The translations under genes were made by a program, and so were the position numbers. From NCBI RefSeq assembly GCF_002095485.1, contig NZ_MLFS01000033.1:1-52136 (forward strand): DNA of 52,136 nt, written 5' to 3'. This stretch comes from Pantoea wallisii. GTDB lineage: Bacteria; Pseudomonadota; Gammaproteobacteria; Enterobacterales; Enterobacteriaceae. This document shows, in pieces, positions 38,391 through 52,100 of this stretch; the first letter of the stretch is position 1; the number at the start of each line of letters is the position of its first letter. Under the pieces are notes generated by a model. That model had not been told where the DNA came from. It saw only the letters and a list, made by a program, of their open reading frames with translations, and did not search any database.

Positions 38391-38636
38391 ATGGGCGGTA
38401 TCAGTATTTGGCAATTATTAATCATTGCCGTCATTGTTGTACTTCTGTTCGGTACCAATAAACTTCGCAACCTGGGTTCGGATTTAGGCTCTTCTATCCG
38501 TGGCTTCAAAAAAGCCATGGGCGATGAAGACGATAAAAAGGATCAACCGAAAGAGCAGGACGCTGACTTCAACGCCAAAACTCTGTCAGACAAACAGCAA
38601 ACCTCGGCAAGCAAAGATGACGCCAGGGACAAGTAA
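38391..38636 (+). CDS. tatA: TatA, pore subunit of twin-arginine translocase
   Basis: An 81-residue protein (E. coli 89) with one N-terminal transmembrane helix ([20 protein letters not shown]), the hinge FG, an amphipathic helix ([22 protein letters not shown]) and an acidic, disordered tail. TatA oligomerises around substrate-bound TatBC to open the membrane to folded proteins. It is the first gene of tatABC, nine bases before tatB. The start is supported by AGAGG upstream. Confidence 0.97.
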   Translation: MGGISIWQLLIIAVIVVLLFGTNKLRNLGSDLGSSIRGFKKAMGDEDDKKDQPKEQDADFNAKTLSDKQQTSASKDDARDK

Positions 38637-38645
38637 GGTATAACT

Positions 38646-39098
38646 GTGTTCGATATTGGTTTTAGTGAACTGGTATTGGTGTTCGTTATCGGGCTGATTG
38701 TGCTTGGCCCGCAGCGATTACCGGTTGCGGTGAAAACCGTGGTGGGCTGGATTCGGGCGATTCGCTCGCTGGCCGCCAACGTGCAGAACGAACTGGCGCA
38801 GGAGCTGAAACTGCAGGAGCTGCAGGACAGCCTGAAGAAAGTCGAAGAGGCAGGCCGCGGCACGCTCTCGCCGGAGCTGAAAGAGTCCATGGAAGAGTTA
38901 CGTAAAACCGCAGACTCCATGAAGCGCTCCGTGCAGCAGAGCATTGATATCGAAAAAGCGGAAGATGAAGCTAACACCATTCATCAGACGCCACCTGCTG
39001 CGCCCGCCGCGCCGGTTTCGCCTGCCGCTGCACAGCAGCAGGCCAGTGCTCCTGCGCAGCGCCGCAACCGGTGGAACCTGCTGCTGAGACCGTGGTGA
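38646..39098 (+). CDS. tatB: TatB, twin-arginine translocase subunit, C-terminus frameshifted
   Basis: Single-helix partner of TatC in the receptor complex. The N-terminal signature [26 protein letters not shown] and the amphipathic helix are intact. As written the protein stops after 150 residues with a Trp/Arg-rich tail ([13 protein letters not shown]). The alternative frame gives [17 protein letters not shown] and ends at 39142, two bases before tatC, as in E. coli. One C added at about 39060 would restore 165 residues. The tail is disordered and mostly dispensable, so function may persist even if the shift is real. Confidence 0.93.
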   Translation: MFDIGFSELVLVFVIGLIVLGPQRLPVAVKTVVGWIRAIRSLAANVQNELAQELKLQELQDSLKKVEEAGRGTLSPELKESMEELRKTADSMKRSVQQSIDIEKAEDEANTIHQTPPAAPAAPVSPAAAQQQASAPAQRRNRWNLLLRPW

Positions 39099-39144
39099 AA
39101 GCCGATCCCCCGTCGCCTCCTCCTGTAAAAGATGAACGATAAAC

Positions 39145-39906
39145 ATGGCCGTTGAAGATACCCAACCGCTCATCAGCCACCTGATTGAGCTGCGCAAGCG
39201 CTTGTTAAACTGCATTATCGCAGTTTTTGTCATCTTCCTGTGCCTGGTCTATTTCGCTAACGACATCTATCACGCTGTCGCTTCGCCGCTGATCAGCCAG
39301 ATGCCTGCCGGCGCCAGCATGATTGCGACCGATGTGGCGTCGCCGTTTTTCACACCGATCAAATTGACCATCATCGTCTCGGTCTTTTTAGCCGTGCCGG
39401 TGATCCTCTATCAGGTGTGGGCGTTCGTAGCGCCGGCGCTCTATCGTCACGAGCGCAAGCTGGTTATGCCGCTGCTGTTCTCCAGTACGCTGCTGTTCTA
39501 CGTTGGCGTGGCGTTTGCCTACTTCATCGTGTTCCCGCTGGCCTTTGGCTTTTTTGCCAAAACCGCGCCGCAGGGCGTGACCATCGCCACCGACATCACC
39601 AACTACCTCGATTTTGTCATGACGATCTTTATGGCGTTTGGCGTTGCCTTTGAGGTGCCGATTGCGATTGTGCTGATCTGCTGGACCGGTATCACTACGC
39701 CAGAAGATCTGAAGAAGAAGCGTCCTTACATTCTGGTTGGCGCATTCGTGGTTGGGATGTTGCTCACACCGCCGGATGTTTTCTCCCAAACTTTGCTCGC
39801 TATTCCGATGTACTGTCTGTTTGAAGTCGGCGTATTCTTCTCCCGCTACTACGTGGGTAAAGGGCGTAAGGCTGCGGTCGATGAGGAAACAGATTCGCAA
39901 TCCTGA
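39145..39906 (+). CDS. tatC: TatC, twin-arginine signal-peptide receptor
   Basis: A 253-residue polytopic protein (E. coli 258) with six transmembrane helices. It binds the RR-motif of Tat signal peptides. Family features are the cytoplasmic N-terminus with [27 protein letters not shown] and the glutamate-containing [10 protein letters not shown] helix. The end of tatC precedes two hairpins (39925-39942 and 39958-39982). Confidence 0.97.
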   Translation: MAVEDTQPLISHLIELRKRLLNCIIAVFVIFLCLVYFANDIYHAVASPLISQMPAGASMIATDVASPFFTPIKLTIIVSVFLAVPVILYQVWAFVAPALYRHERKLVMPLLFSSTLLFYVGVAFAYFIVFPLAFGFFAKTAPQGVTIATDITNYLDFVMTIFMAFGVAFEVPIAIVLICWTGITTPEDLKKKRPYILVGAFVVGMLLTPPDVFSQTLLAIPMYCLFEVGVFFSRYYVGKGRKAAVDEETDSQS

Positions 39907-39924
39907 TGTCCTTAATACAGGGTA

Positions 39925-39982
39925 TCCCGCACGCGAGCGGGAAAGTGATGAATCTTAACCGCCCAACCGGGCGGTTTTTATT
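39925..39982 (+). terminator. tandem hairpins ending tatABC
   Basis: First hairpin TCCCGC-ACGCGA-GCGGGA (39925-39942) has no T-run. The second, ACCGCCC-AACC-GGGCGGT, is followed by TTTTTATTT (39958-39982) and is a good Rho-independent terminator. tatD starts 12 bp later, so it may rely on read-through or its own promoter. Confidence 0.85.
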
Positions 39983-39993
39983 TGGGAAAATAC

Positions 39994-40776
39994 ATGTTTG
40001 ATATCGGTGTAAACCTGACCAGCACGCAATTCGCGAAAGATCGCGAGCAGGTGGTGAAACGTGCGCGCGAAGCAGGCGTCACCGGCCTGCTGATTACCGG
40101 CACCAATGCGCTGGAGAGCCAGCAGGCGCGTCAGCTGGCTGCGCAACATCCAGGCTACTGCTGGTCCACTGCCGGCGTGCATCCGCATCATGCCAGCGAG
40201 TGGTCGGCAGAGACCGCCAACACGCTGCGCCGTCTGGCGGAGCGCGAGCAGGTGGTCGCGATTGGCGAATGCGGGCTCGACTTCAACCGTAATCTCTCGG
40301 CACACGATCAGCAGGAGTATGCGTTTGATGCGCAGCTGGCGCTGGCCGCCGAACTGCAGCTGCCGGTTTTCCTGCACTGCCGGGAAGCGCATGCGCGCTT
40401 TGCCGCCGTACTACAGCCGTGGTTGCCAAAACTGACGGGTGCCGTAGTGCACTGCTTTACCGGCACGCGCGAGGAGCTGGAAGCGTGCCTGGCAATGGGC
40501 TTATCGGTGGGCATTACGGGTTGGGTGTGTGACGAACGCCGAGGCATGACGCTGCGTGAGTTACTGCCGCTGATTCCGGCCGATCGTCTGCTGCTGGAGA
40601 CGGACGCACCCTATCTGTTACCGCGCGACATGCGTCCGCGCCCGACATCGCGGCGTAACGAGCCGTGCTTCCTGCCGCATATTGTGCAGCAGGTGGCGAA
40701 CTGGCGAGGCGAAGAGGCGGAAGCGCTGGGAGCACGCGTTGCAGAGAATGCGCGTCAGCTCTTCAGGCTGGCTTAA
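39994..40776 (+). CDS. tatD: TatD, metal-dependent DNase
   Basis: A 260-residue TIM-barrel metalloenzyme of the amidohydrolase superfamily; in E. coli it has 3'-5' exonuclease activity and helps repair oxidised DNA. It is not part of the Tat pore. Metal-binding motifs are [20 protein letters not shown] and [10 protein letters not shown]. The ATG at 39994, with GGGAAAA upstream, gives MFDIGVNL; a TTG at 39982 would add four residues. The stop overlaps the convergent rfaH by 4 bp. Confidence 0.95.
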   Translation: MFDIGVNLTSTQFAKDREQVVKRAREAGVTGLLITGTNALESQQARQLAAQHPGYCWSTAGVHPHHASEWSAETANTLRRLAEREQVVAIGECGLDFNRNLSAHDQQEYAFDAQLALAAELQLPVFLHCREAHARFAAVLQPWLPKLTGAVVHCFTGTREELEACLAMGLSVGITGWVCDERRGMTLRELLPLIPADRLLLETDAPYLLPRDMRPRPTSRRNEPCFLPHIVQQVANWRGEEAEALGARVAENARQLFRLA

Positions 40777-41261
40777 ACTTTACGGAAGAGCTTGTTATCC
40801 ACGCTGCGCGTTACCTGTTTATTCAGCAGGTTAAGCAGCAGGATGGAGCGGGTTTCCCCATCGGGCTCGGCGAAGATGGCGCGCAGCCCCTCAAAGGTGC
40901 CGTCGGTGATCAGCACTTCATCACCGACCTGCGGCGTCTCCGGGTCCAGCATGATTTGCGGCGCATCAGTTTGCAGCGCTTCAATCACCTCATAGGGCAC
41001 CGTTGCGGGCATGGCGCCAAAGCGCACAAAGTGGCTGACGCCGCGCGTGCTGCTGATAGTGGTGGTATGAATCGCTTCCGGATCAAATTCGATAAACAGA
41101 TAGTTGGGAAACAGCGGTTCACTCACGGTGGTGCGCTTGCCGCGAACAATCTTCTCCAGCGCGATCATCGGGCTGAGGCAGTTCACCGCTTGCCGCTCAA
41201 GGTGCTCTTTCGCGCGCAACAGCTGTCCACGTTTGCAATAGAGTAAGTACCAGGATTCCAT
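40773..41261 (-). CDS. rfaH: RfaH, transcription antiterminator (NusG paralogue)
   Basis: Recruited by ops elements, it suppresses pausing and Rho termination in long operons (LPS core, capsule, hemolysin, conjugation). The 162 residues equal E. coli RfaH. The N-terminal NGN domain has [26 protein letters not shown] and [15 protein letters not shown]; the C-terminal KOW-like domain ends FRKV. The ATG at 41261 with GGGAGCAGTT upstream is correct; the frame opens 20 codons earlier without homology. The 209 bp up to pepE holds divergent promoters that I could not define. Confidence 0.97.
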   Translation of the reverse strand: MESWYLLYCKRGQLLRAKEHLERQAVNCLSPMIALEKIVRGKRTTVSEPLFPNYLFIEFDPEAIHTTTISSTRGVSHFVRFGAMPATVPYEVIEALQTDAPQIMLDPETPQVGDEVLITDGTFEGLRAIFAEPDGETRSILLLNLLNKQVTRSVDNKLFRKV

Positions 41262-41470
41262 AACTGCTCCCAAATAATGGACGCTAAGAATATCAAACCT
41301 GCTGTCAGAGTTATAGCGCATCGGCTAATGGAATCCGCGTCGCGCAGGAAAAATCTCTACGAATTTTCCGATTGATGCGGCTTTATCGCAGTTTTCTGCA
41401 AGAAAATTGACGGCTGATAACCATCTGTATCAGACTGCCAAACCATTACGCGAACGAAAAGGATTGGCTG

Positions 41471-42202
41471 ATGGAACTGTTTCTGTTGAGTAATGGCAAA
41501 GTGGCTGAGGATGCGCCGCTGCTAAGTTACGCCCACCCGCAGCTACACGCCATGATTGCCCGGCGTGGCATTACCTCAGCGGTACTGGTGCCTTATGCGA
41601 TTATCCGGGGCGATCATGCGGCGCGGGCGCAGGACCTTTCGCAATCGCTGGGTATCCCGGTACGCACCCTGCATGAATTCGACTCCCCGATTGCGGCCAT
41701 TGAGCAGGCTGAGCTGATTCTGGTCAGCGGCGGTAATACCTGGTTTCTGAATCAGATGCTGCATGAGCAGGGGCTGATTGTGGCAATTCAGCGCGCAGTG
41801 CGTGAGCGCGATGTGCCTTATGTCGGCTGGAGCGCGGGCTGCAACGTCGCCACACCCTCTATCCGCACCACGAACGATATGCCGGTGCGCAGCAGCGTGG
41901 TATTGCCGGCGCTCGGCCTGTTCCCGGTGCAGATCAACCCGCACTACATTGATGCGCACGTCAGCGGTCATATGGGCGAAACCCGTGATGAACGCCTGGC
42001 GGAGTTCTGCGCCGTTAACCCGCACGAATCCGTGATTGCGCTCCGCGAAGCCAGTTTCCTGCACGTCAGCGAAAATCGGTTGAGCTACTACAGCGCGCGC
42101 GGCGAAGACTTTAAAGTGTTCCGCCATGGTGAACCGGTCAAGGCCTGTCACGATGTGCTGGCACTGCAGGCGCTGGTGCCATTCTCCTGTCAGCCTATCT
42201 GA
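41471..42202 (+). CDS. pepE: Dipeptidase E-like serine peptidase (family S51)
   Basis: A 243-residue homologue of PepE (E. coli 229), which cleaves dipeptides with an N-terminal aspartate. The nucleophile S121 is in GWSAG (119-123), H158 in INPHYIDA, and the third residue D136 in TTNDMP. The glycine-rich SGGNT (86-90) is also conserved. The sequence is clearly divergent (about 40% by eye), so it may be a paralogue with other specificity. It sits between rfaH and ubiD, where E. coli has no such gene. Ribosome-binding site AGGA is eight bases upstream. Confidence 0.82.
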   Translation: MELFLLSNGKVAEDAPLLSYAHPQLHAMIARRGITSAVLVPYAIIRGDHAARAQDLSQSLGIPVRTLHEFDSPIAAIEQAELILVSGGNTWFLNQMLHEQGLIVAIQRAVRERDVPYVGWSAGCNVATPSIRTTNDMPVRSSVVLPALGLFPVQINPHYIDAHVSGHMGETRDERLAEFCAVNPHESVIALREASFLHVSENRLSYYSARGEDFKVFRHGEPVKACHDVLALQALVPFSCQPI

Positions 42203-42251
42203 TTTTGGGGTATATAATGCCCGACTTACTCTGGCCGGAAACGAACGCCAT

Positions 42252-43745
42252 ATGAAATATCAGGATTTACGAGATTTTCTCGCACTGCTGGAACAGCGTG
42301 GCGAGTTAAAGCGCATCACTCAGGAGATCGATCCTGAGCTGGAGATGACAGAAATCGCCGATCGCACGCTGCGTGCCGGCGGACCGGCGCTGCTGTTCGA
42401 GAACCCGAAAGGGTACAGCATGCCGGTGCTGTGCAACCTGTTCGGTACACCCAAACGCGTGGCGATGGGCATGGGGCAGGAAGAGGTCAGCGCGCTGCGT
42501 GAAGTGGGCAAGTTGCTGGCGTTTCTCAAAGAGCCGGAGCCGCCAAAAGGGTTCCGCGATCTGTTCGATAAGATGCCGCAGTTCAAACAGGTGCTGAATA
42601 TGCCGACAAAGCGCCTGCGTAATGCGCCGTGTCAGGAAGAGATATTCAGCGGCGATGATGTTGATCTGTCGCGTATTCCGGTAATGAAATGCTGGCCGGG
42701 CGATGCGGCACCGCTGATCACCTGGGGATTAACCGTTTCACGCGGGCCGCACAAAGAGCGGCAGAATCTGGGCATCTATCGGCAGCAGGTGATTGGTAAA
42801 AATCGCGTGATCATGCGCTGGCTGTCGCACCGCGGTGGCGCGCTTGATTTCCAGGAGTGGTGCAAAGCGCATCCGGGTGAACGCTTCCCGGTCGCAGTGG
42901 CGCTGGGCGCCGATCCGGCGACGATTCTTGGCGCGGTCACACCGGTGCCGGATACGCTCTCTGAATACGCCTTTGCCGGTTTACTGCGCGGCAATAAAAC
43001 CGAGGTGGTGAAGTGTGTCTCCAGCGATCTCGAAGTGCCCGCCAGCGCCGAGATTGTGCTGGAGGGGTATATCGAGCCCGGTGACATGGCACCGGAAGGT
43101 CCGTACGGCGATCACACAGGCTACTACAATGAAGTAGATAGCTTCCCGGTGTTTACCGTGACGCACGTTACCCAGCGGCGTAACCCGATTTACCATTCGA
43201 CTTACACCGGCCGCCCGCCGGATGAACCGGCAGTTCTGGGCGTTGCGCTGAATGAAGTTCTGGTGCCGATTCTGATCAAGCAGTTCCCGGAGATTGTCGA
43301 TTTCTATCTGCCGCCTGAAGGCTGCTCCTACCGTCTGGCGGTGGTGACAATCAAAAAGCAGTATGCCGGTCACGCCAAGCGCGTGATGTTCGGCGTGTGG
43401 TCGTTCCTGCGCCAGTTTATGTATACCAAGTTTGTGATTGTGTGTGACGACGACGTCAACGCGCGCGACTGGAATGACGTGATCTGGGCGATTACCACCC
43501 GTATGGACCCGGCACGCGATACGGTGCTGGTAGAGAACACGCCGATCGACTATCTCGACTTCGCCTCGCCGGTTTCCGGCCTGGGGTCGAAAATGGGGCT
43601 GGACGCCACCAACAAGTGGCCGGGTGAAACCACGCGCGAATGGGGCACGCCGATTGTTAAAGATCCGGCGGTGACGGCACGTATTGACGCAATTTGGGAT
43701 GAGTTAGCCATTTTTGCCGCGCCGCCGCAGCGCGAACGGCAATAA
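42252..43745 (+). CDS. ubiD: UbiD, 3-octaprenyl-4-hydroxybenzoate decarboxylase
   Basis: Uses prenylated FMN from UbiX to decarboxylate the ubiquinone precursor. The start at 42252 ([22 protein letters not shown]) gives 497 residues, exactly E. coli. Catalytic glutamates lie in [26 protein letters not shown]. The open frame runs 42 codons upstream over the end of pepE, without homology. fre follows 22 bp downstream, probably in the same transcript. Confidence 0.97.
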   Translation: MKYQDLRDFLALLEQRGELKRITQEIDPELEMTEIADRTLRAGGPALLFENPKGYSMPVLCNLFGTPKRVAMGMGQEEVSALREVGKLLAFLKEPEPPKGFRDLFDKMPQFKQVLNMPTKRLRNAPCQEEIFSGDDVDLSRIPVMKCWPGDAAPLITWGLTVSRGPHKERQNLGIYRQQVIGKNRVIMRWLSHRGGALDFQEWCKAHPGERFPVAVALGADPATILGAVTPVPDTLSEYAFAGLLRGNKTEVVKCVSSDLEVPASAEIVLEGYIEPGDMAPEGPYGDHTGYYNEVDSFPVFTVTHVTQRRNPIYHSTYTGRPPDEPAVLGVALNEVLVPILIKQFPEIVDFYLPPEGCSYRLAVVTIKKQYAGHAKRVMFGVWSFLRQFMYTKFVIVCDDDVNARDWNDVIWAITTRMDPARDTVLVENTPIDYLDFASPVSGLGSKMGLDATNKWPGETTREWGTPIVKDPAVTARIDAIWDELAIFAAPPQRERQ

Positions 43746-43767
43746 ATAACCATAAGAAAGGGCATGT

Positions 43768-44469
43768 ATGACGACGTTAAGCTGCAAAGTCACTTCGGTT
43801 GAAGCCATTACGGATACGGTTTATCGCGTCCGTTTGATTCCGGCGGCGGATTTTACCTTCCGCGCTGGTCAGTATCTGATGGTGGTGATGGATGAGCGCG
43901 ACAAGCGTCCGTTCTCGCTGGCGTCTACGCCGATGGAAAAAGAGATCATTGAGCTGCACATTGGCGCATCTGATTTAAACCTCTATGCCATGGCGGTGAT
44001 GGATCGCATCAAGCAGGATCGTCAGATCACCGTTGATATGCCGCACGGCGACGCCTGGCTGCGCGAAGAGAGCGAGCGCCCGATGATCCTCATCGCCGGC
44101 GGAACGGGCTTCTCATACGCACGCTCCATTCTACTGACGGCGCTGGCACAAAAGCCGGATCGCGACATCGCCATTTACTGGGGCGGCCGTGAGCTGATGC
44201 ACCTGTACGATCTGGATGAACTGAACGCACTGGCGGTGAAGCACCCGAACCTGAAGGTCATTCCGGTGGTGGAGCAGCCGGCAGAAGCGTGGACCGGCCG
44301 CAGCGGCACGGTACTGACCGCCGTCATGCAGGATTACGCCACGCTGAGCGGCCACGATATCTATATCGCCGGACGGTTTGAGATGGCGAAGATTGCGCGC
44401 GAGCGTTTCTGTGCCGAGCGCGGTGCCGTTGAAGCGCAGATGTTTGGTGATGCGTTCGCTTTTATCTGA
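43768..44469 (+). CDS. fre: Fre, NAD(P)H-flavin reductase
   Basis: Reduces free flavins (riboflavin, FMN, FAD) with NAD(P)H and so indirectly reduces iron and activates ribonucleotide reductase. It has 233 residues, as in E. coli. The flavin-binding motif is RPFSLAS (about 50-56) and the NAD-binding motif [11 protein letters not shown]. It belongs to the ferredoxin-reductase fold but has no FAD-retaining residue. The gene converges on fadA across a strong hairpin. Confidence 0.96.
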   Translation: MTTLSCKVTSVEAITDTVYRVRLIPAADFTFRAGQYLMVVMDERDKRPFSLASTPMEKEIIELHIGASDLNLYAMAVMDRIKQDRQITVDMPHGDAWLREESERPMILIAGGTGFSYARSILLTALAQKPDRDIAIYWGGRELMHLYDLDELNALAVKHPNLKVIPVVEQPAEAWTGRSGTVLTAVMQDYATLSGHDIYIAGRFEMAKIARERFCAERGAVEAQMFGDAFAFI

Positions 44470-44487
44470 TGTCAGAGAGGCGTGATA

Positions 44488-44522
44488 CCCTGCGCCGCTT
44501 CGGGTTCCGGCGCGGCGCAGGG
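44488..44522. terminator. 11-bp hairpin between convergent fre and fadA
   Basis: CCCTGCGCCGC and GCGGCGCAGGG pair perfectly around a 13-base loop, 18 bp after the fre stop and 16 bp before the fadA stop. The stem is G+C-rich without T-runs; it probably serves both directions. Confidence 0.6.
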
Positions 44523-44538
44523 GGCATTAAGCGCAGAA

Positions 44539-47895
<3,357 letters not shown>

Positions 47896-47921
47896 GTCCG
47901 TCTCCTGAAACGCGAAAGGTG

Positions 47922-47938
47922 ATCTGGTCATACCAGAT
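47922..47938. promoter_or_regulatory. FadR operator of fadBA
   Basis: ATCTGGT-CAT-ACCAGAT is a perfect 17-bp palindrome fitting the FadR consensus, 26 bp upstream of the fadB start. E. coli fadBA has a similar site, ATCTGGT-ACG-ACCAGAT. FadR would repress the operon until long-chain acyl-CoA binds. Confidence 0.88.
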
Positions 47939-48080
47939 GATCTGGAGTGTGGGTGTCATGTTAATTTTTTGCAAACGAGAGTTTGCTTATTTGATACAGC
48001 GATCACAGCGCGGGCAGCACGGCATCGGCCGCACGGCTGTGCTACACTGCGGCCACTTTCGCGACATCGGAGACAAGTCC

Positions 48081-49412
48081 ATGGATTCACTGAAAACCCA
48101 GTATCATGCGCACATCAGGACGTTGCAGCAGCGCGCGCAACAGGTGCTGGCACGTTTTAAACTCGATGCGATGCTGATTCACTCTGGCGAGTTACTGACC
48201 GTATTTCTCGACGATCATGACTATCCGTTTAAGGTGAATCCACAGTTCAAGGCCTGGGTGCCGGTGACGCAGGTGCCGAACTGCTGGTTATGGATTGATG
48301 GCGTGAATAAACCAAAGCTGTGGTTCTACTCGCCGGTGGATTACTGGCATAACGTGGAGCCGCTGCCGGACAGCTTCTGGACCCACGATATTGAGGTAGT
48401 CGGCCTGAAAAAAGCGGATGATATCGCACAGCTGCTGCCCGCTCAGCGGGATAACGTGGCCTATATCGGCCCGGTGCCGGCACGTGCCGCCCAGCTGGGA
48501 ATTCACAGCGAGCACACCAATCCGAAAGGGGTGATCGACTTCCTGCACTACCATCGCAGCATTAAAACTGACTACGAGCTGGCCTGTATGCGTGAAGCGC
48601 AGAAGCTGGCGGTGGCAGGGCATCGCGCTGCGAAGGAGGCGTTCTTCTCCGGGATGAGTGAATTCGATATCAACCTTACGTACCTCACCGCCACCGGGCA
48701 CCGTGATACGGATGTGCCGTATGGCAACATCATTGCGATGAATGAACACGCGGCGGTACTGCATTACACCAAACTGGATCATCAGCCGCCGGCTAAACGT
48801 CACAGCTTCCTGATTGATGCGGGCGCAGAGTATCTCGGCTACGCCGCTGATTTGACGCGCAGCTACGCCGCGCAGAGCAAATCGCGCTACGCTGCGATGG
48901 TTGAAGCACTGAATAAAGAGGAGCTGGCGCTGATCGCCACGCTGAAAGCCGGCGTACGCTATACCGATTATCATCTGCAGATGCATCAGCGCATCGCGCG
49001 ACTGCTGCTGAAATTTGAGCTGGTGAAAGGGTTAACCGAAGAGACGCTGGTGGCGGAAGATCTTACCGGTCCGTTCATGCCGCACGGCCTTGGCCATCCG
49101 CTGGGGCTGCAGGTGCATGACGTCGCAGGATTCATGCAGGATGAGAACGGCACGCATCTGGCCGCGCCATCGCAGTATCCGTACTTACGCTGTACGCGCG
49201 TGCTGGAGCCAGGCATGGTGCTGACCATCGAGCCAGGCTTCTATATTATCGATTCACTGCTGGCGAAGCTGCGCGGCGGCAAGTTTAGTCAGCACTTTGA
49301 CTGGCAGGCTATTGATGCACTGAAGCCCTATGGCGGTATTCGCATCGAGGATAACGTGGTAGTTCACGCCAACCGTATCGAAAATATGACGCGCGACCTG
49401 CACCTTGCCTGA
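48081..49412 (+). CDS. pepQ: PepQ, Xaa-Pro dipeptidase (prolidase)
   Basis: Cleaves dipeptides with C-terminal proline; E. coli PepQ also hydrolyses organophosphate triesters. The ATG at 48081 (GGAGACAAGTCC upstream) gives 443 residues, equal to E. coli. Two-metal pita-bread ligands appear in [17 protein letters not shown] (two Asp), [13 protein letters not shown] (His), TIEPG (Glu) and GIRIEDNV (Glu). The frame opens far upstream over the fadB region and is not used. The stop overlaps the yigZ start in TGATG. Confidence 0.97.
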   Translation: MDSLKTQYHAHIRTLQQRAQQVLARFKLDAMLIHSGELLTVFLDDHDYPFKVNPQFKAWVPVTQVPNCWLWIDGVNKPKLWFYSPVDYWHNVEPLPDSFWTHDIEVVGLKKADDIAQLLPAQRDNVAYIGPVPARAAQLGIHSEHTNPKGVIDFLHYHRSIKTDYELACMREAQKLAVAGHRAAKEAFFSGMSEFDINLTYLTATGHRDTDVPYGNIIAMNEHAAVLHYTKLDHQPPAKRHSFLIDAGAEYLGYAADLTRSYAAQSKSRYAAMVEALNKEELALIATLKAGVRYTDYHLQMHQRIARLLLKFELVKGLTEETLVAEDLTGPFMPHGLGHPLGLQVHDVAGFMQDENGTHLAAPSQYPYLRCTRVLEPGMVLTIEPGFYIIDSLLAKLRGGKFSQHFDWQAIDALKPYGGIRIEDNVVVHANRIENMTRDLHLA

Positions 49413-50029
49413 TGGATGCTTACGACATTCCTGCTGAGGCGGTAAGCCTCAGCGAGGAGACCATAAAAAAAAGCCGCTTTATTACCTTGCTGGCACATAC
49501 GGACGGCACAGATGCGGCGCGGGCGTTTGTGCAGCAGGTGAAAAGTGAGCATCCTGCTGCCCGGCATCACTGCTGGGCGTGGGTAGCCGGTGCGCCGGAT
49601 GATTCACAGCAGTTGGGCTTCTCCGACGATGGCGAACCCTCCGGCACGGCGGGTAAGCCGATGCTGGCTCAGCTGATGGGTAGCGGCATCGGCGAGATCA
49701 CTGCCGTGGTGGTGCGCTATTATGGCGGTATCATGCTGGGCACCGGCGGCCTGGTGAAAGCTTACGGCGGCGGAGTACAGCTTGGGCTGAAGCAGCTCGC
49801 ACGCCAGCGTAAAGTCCCGATGCAATCCTTTACCCTGCAGTGCGAGTATGCGCAGCTGAGCGATATTGAGCGTTTGGTGCAGCGTTTTGACGGCAGAGTG
49901 GAAGAGAGCCATTATCTTGATCGCATCACGCTGCGCCTGGCATTGCCGCATCCGCAGATTACGGGCTTTACGCAAAACCTTTCTGACTATAGCCGGGGCG
50001 CGCTGGCGCTGATCCCGCTGAACAACTAA
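49412..50029 (+). CDS. yigZ: YigZ, IMPACT-family protein
   Basis: A 205-residue UPF0029/IMPACT protein (E. coli 204) with the signature KKSRFITLLAHTDG, ARHHCWAWVAGAPDDSQQLGFSDDGEPSGTAGKPM and VRYYGGIMLGTGGLVKAYGGG. A C-terminal DUF1949 ferredoxin-like domain follows. Structural work on the family suggests a nucleic-acid binding function; its cellular role is not settled. The ATG at 49412 overlaps the pepQ stop by one base. trkH begins 27 bp downstream. Confidence 0.94.
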   Translation: MDAYDIPAEAVSLSEETIKKSRFITLLAHTDGTDAARAFVQQVKSEHPAARHHCWAWVAGAPDDSQQLGFSDDGEPSGTAGKPMLAQLMGSGIGEITAVVVRYYGGIMLGTGGLVKAYGGGVQLGLKQLARQRKVPMQSFTLQCEYAQLSDIERLVQRFDGRVEESHYLDRITLRLALPHPQITGFTQNLSDYSRGALALIPLNN

Positions 50030-50056
50030 AAGCATCTGTTTAAAGGAAACGGCTGA

Positions 50057-51508
50057 ATGCATTTTCGCGCCATTACCCGCATCGTGGGCCTGTTGGTAAT
50101 TCTGTTCTCGGTGACGATGATCGTGCCGGGCTTAGTGGCTCTGATTTATCGTGACGGTGCCGGGCGGGCGTTCAGCCAGACCTTTATGATGGCGATCGTT
50201 ATTGGTTCGCTGTTGTGGTGGCCGAACCGGAAGCAGAAAACGGAGCTTAAGCCGCGTGAGGGCTTTCTGATTGTGGTGCTGTTCTGGACTGTGCTGGGCA
50301 GCGTGGGGGCGATGCCGTTTATCTTCGCTGAGCAGCCGCACCTTTCGGTGACCGATGCGTTCTTTGAATCCTTTTCCGGTTTAACCACTACCGGCGCGAC
50401 CACGCTGGTGGGGCTGGATACGTTACCCAAAGCGATTCTGTTCTACCGCCAGATGCTGCAGTGGCTTGGTGGCATGGGGATCATCGTACTGGCGGTCGCC
50501 ATTCTGCCGATTCTTGGCGTCGGCGGGATGCAGCTGTACCGTGCGGAGATGCCCGGCCCCCTTAAAGATAACAAAATGCGTCCGCGTATTGCCGAGACGG
50601 CAAAAACGCTCTGGCTGATCTACGTGTTGCTAACCGTGGTGTGCGCAGTGGCGCTGTGGCTGGCGGGGATGCCGATGTTTGATGCCATCGGCCACAGCTT
50701 TTCCACCATTGCTATTGGCGGGTTCTCTACACACGATGCCAGTATCGGCTATTTTAACAGTCCGACCATCAACACGATTGTTGCCGTGTTCCTGCTGATC
50801 TCTGGCTGCAACTATGGTTTGCACTTCTCCCTGCTCAGCGGCCGTAACCTGAAAGTGTACTGGCGCGATCCGGAATTCCGGATGTTTATCGGCGTACAAC
50901 TGACGCTGGTAATTATCTGCACCCTTGTGCTGTGGTTGCATAACGTTTACGACGATGGCTGGCAAACGCTCAACCAGGCATTTTTCCAGGTGGTTTCATG
51001 GGCGACCACGGCGGGGTTCACCACTGACAGCATTGCGCGCTGGCCACTGTTTTTACCGGTACTGTTGCTCTGTTCGGCGTTTATCGGCGGAATGGCCGGC
51101 TCGACCGGTGGCGGTCTGAAGGTGATCCGCATTCTGCTGCTGTTCAAACAGGGCTCGCGTGAACTGAAGCGGCTGGTGCACCCCAATGCGGTTTACACCA
51201 TTAAGCTGGGGAACCGTGCGCTGCCGGAACGCATTCTGGAAGCGGTGTGGGGCTTCTTCTCCGCCTATGCTTTAGTGTTCCTGCTGAGCATGCTGGCAAT
51301 TATCGCCACCGGCGTTGATGACTTCTCTGCGTTTGCCGCTGTGGCCGCCACGCTGAACAACCTCGGGCCCGGCCTGGGGGTGGTGGCCGATAACTTTGCC
51401 TCCATGAACGATGTGGCGAAGTGGATTTTGATCTCCACCATGCTGTTTGGGCGCCTTGAGGTGTTTACGCTGCTGGTGCTGTTCACGCCAACCTTCTGGC
51501 GCGAATAA
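50057..51508 (+). CDS. trkH: TrkH, potassium uptake channel subunit
   Basis: Integral-membrane subunit of the Trk K+ uptake system, gated by TrkA. The 483 residues equal E. coli TrkH. Four half-pore repeats are visible through FFESFSGLTTTGATTL, FSTIAIGGFSTHD, SWATTAGFTTDS and LNNLGPGLGVV, the selectivity-filter loops. The protein starts MHFRAITRIVGLLVIL, identical to E. coli. hemG follows 18 bp downstream and is probably cotranscribed. Confidence 0.97.
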   Translation: MHFRAITRIVGLLVILFSVTMIVPGLVALIYRDGAGRAFSQTFMMAIVIGSLLWWPNRKQKTELKPREGFLIVVLFWTVLGSVGAMPFIFAEQPHLSVTDAFFESFSGLTTTGATTLVGLDTLPKAILFYRQMLQWLGGMGIIVLAVAILPILGVGGMQLYRAEMPGPLKDNKMRPRIAETAKTLWLIYVLLTVVCAVALWLAGMPMFDAIGHSFSTIAIGGFSTHDASIGYFNSPTINTIVAVFLLISGCNYGLHFSLLSGRNLKVYWRDPEFRMFIGVQLTLVIICTLVLWLHNVYDDGWQTLNQAFFQVVSWATTAGFTTDSIARWPLFLPVLLLCSAFIGGMAGSTGGGLKVIRILLLFKQGSRELKRLVHPNAVYTIKLGNRALPERILEAVWGFFSAYALVFLLSMLAIIATGVDDFSAFAAVAATLNNLGPGLGVVADNFASMNDVAKWILISTMLFGRLEVFTLLVLFTPTFWRE

Positions 51509-51526
51509 CTGAAACAGGATTAAAAG

Positions 51527-52063
51527 ATGAAAGCGTTGATTCTCTATTCCAGCCGTGACGGGCAGACCCGCGAGATCGCGGCGCGTATCGCACAGGCGCT
51601 CGCCCCACAACAGCTTTGTGATGTGCTGGACCTGGCCGTTGCACAGCAGGTGGATTGGGCACAGTACGATCGCGTACTGATCGGCGCATCGATCCGTTAC
51701 GGGCATTTCCAGCCGGCATTGATGAAGTTTGTCACTGCGCATCAGGCAGAACTGCAAAAGCGGGTCAGCGGCTTCTTTAGCGTAAACCTGACGGCGCGCA
51801 AAGCGGATAAGTGCACGCCGGAGACGAACGCTTATACACGTAAGTTTCTGGCACAGTCGCCGTGGCAGCCGGATTGCTGCGCAGTGTTTGCCGGAGCGCT
51901 GCGCTATCCGCGTTACCGCTGGGTTGATCGCATCATGATTCAATTCATTATGCGTATGACGGGCGGTGAAACAGATACCCGTAAAGAAGTGGAGTACACG
52001 GACTGGCAGAAAGTCACCGCCTTTGCCCGGGATTTCGCACACTTACCAGGCAAATTGTTGTGA
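51527..52063 (+). CDS. hemG: HemG, menaquinone-dependent protoporphyrinogen oxidase
   Basis: Oxidises protoporphyrinogen IX to protoporphyrin IX using quinones as acceptor. The 178 residues (E. coli 181) form a long-chain flavodoxin-like domain. The FMN-phosphate loop is [12 protein letters not shown] (near residues 6-17); IGASIRYGH and [11 protein letters not shown] include the inserted segment that distinguishes HemG from true flavodoxins. The gene is followed by the control region of an rRNA operon, as in E. coli (hemG-rrnA). Confidence 0.96.
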   Translation: MKALILYSSRDGQTREIAARIAQALAPQQLCDVLDLAVAQQVDWAQYDRVLIGASIRYGHFQPALMKFVTAHQAELQKRVSGFFSVNLTARKADKCTPETNAYTRKFLAQSPWQPDCCAVFAGALRYPRYRWVDRIMIQFIMRMTGGETDTRKEVEYTDWQKVTAFARDFAHLPGKLL

Positions 52064-52100
52064 AATAGAGCGTAGTGGTGAAATTTAGGCCGAACGATCA

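Noticed and set aside
40665..41246. 193-codon open frame on the plus strand opposite rfaH
   Set aside because: RfaH on the minus strand is clearly conserved with correct length; the plus frame lacks any domain.
47971..47986. GCAAAC-GAGA-GTTTGC inverted repeat in the fadB-pepQ gap
   Set aside because: Only 6 bp and without further context; not convincing as an operator or terminator.
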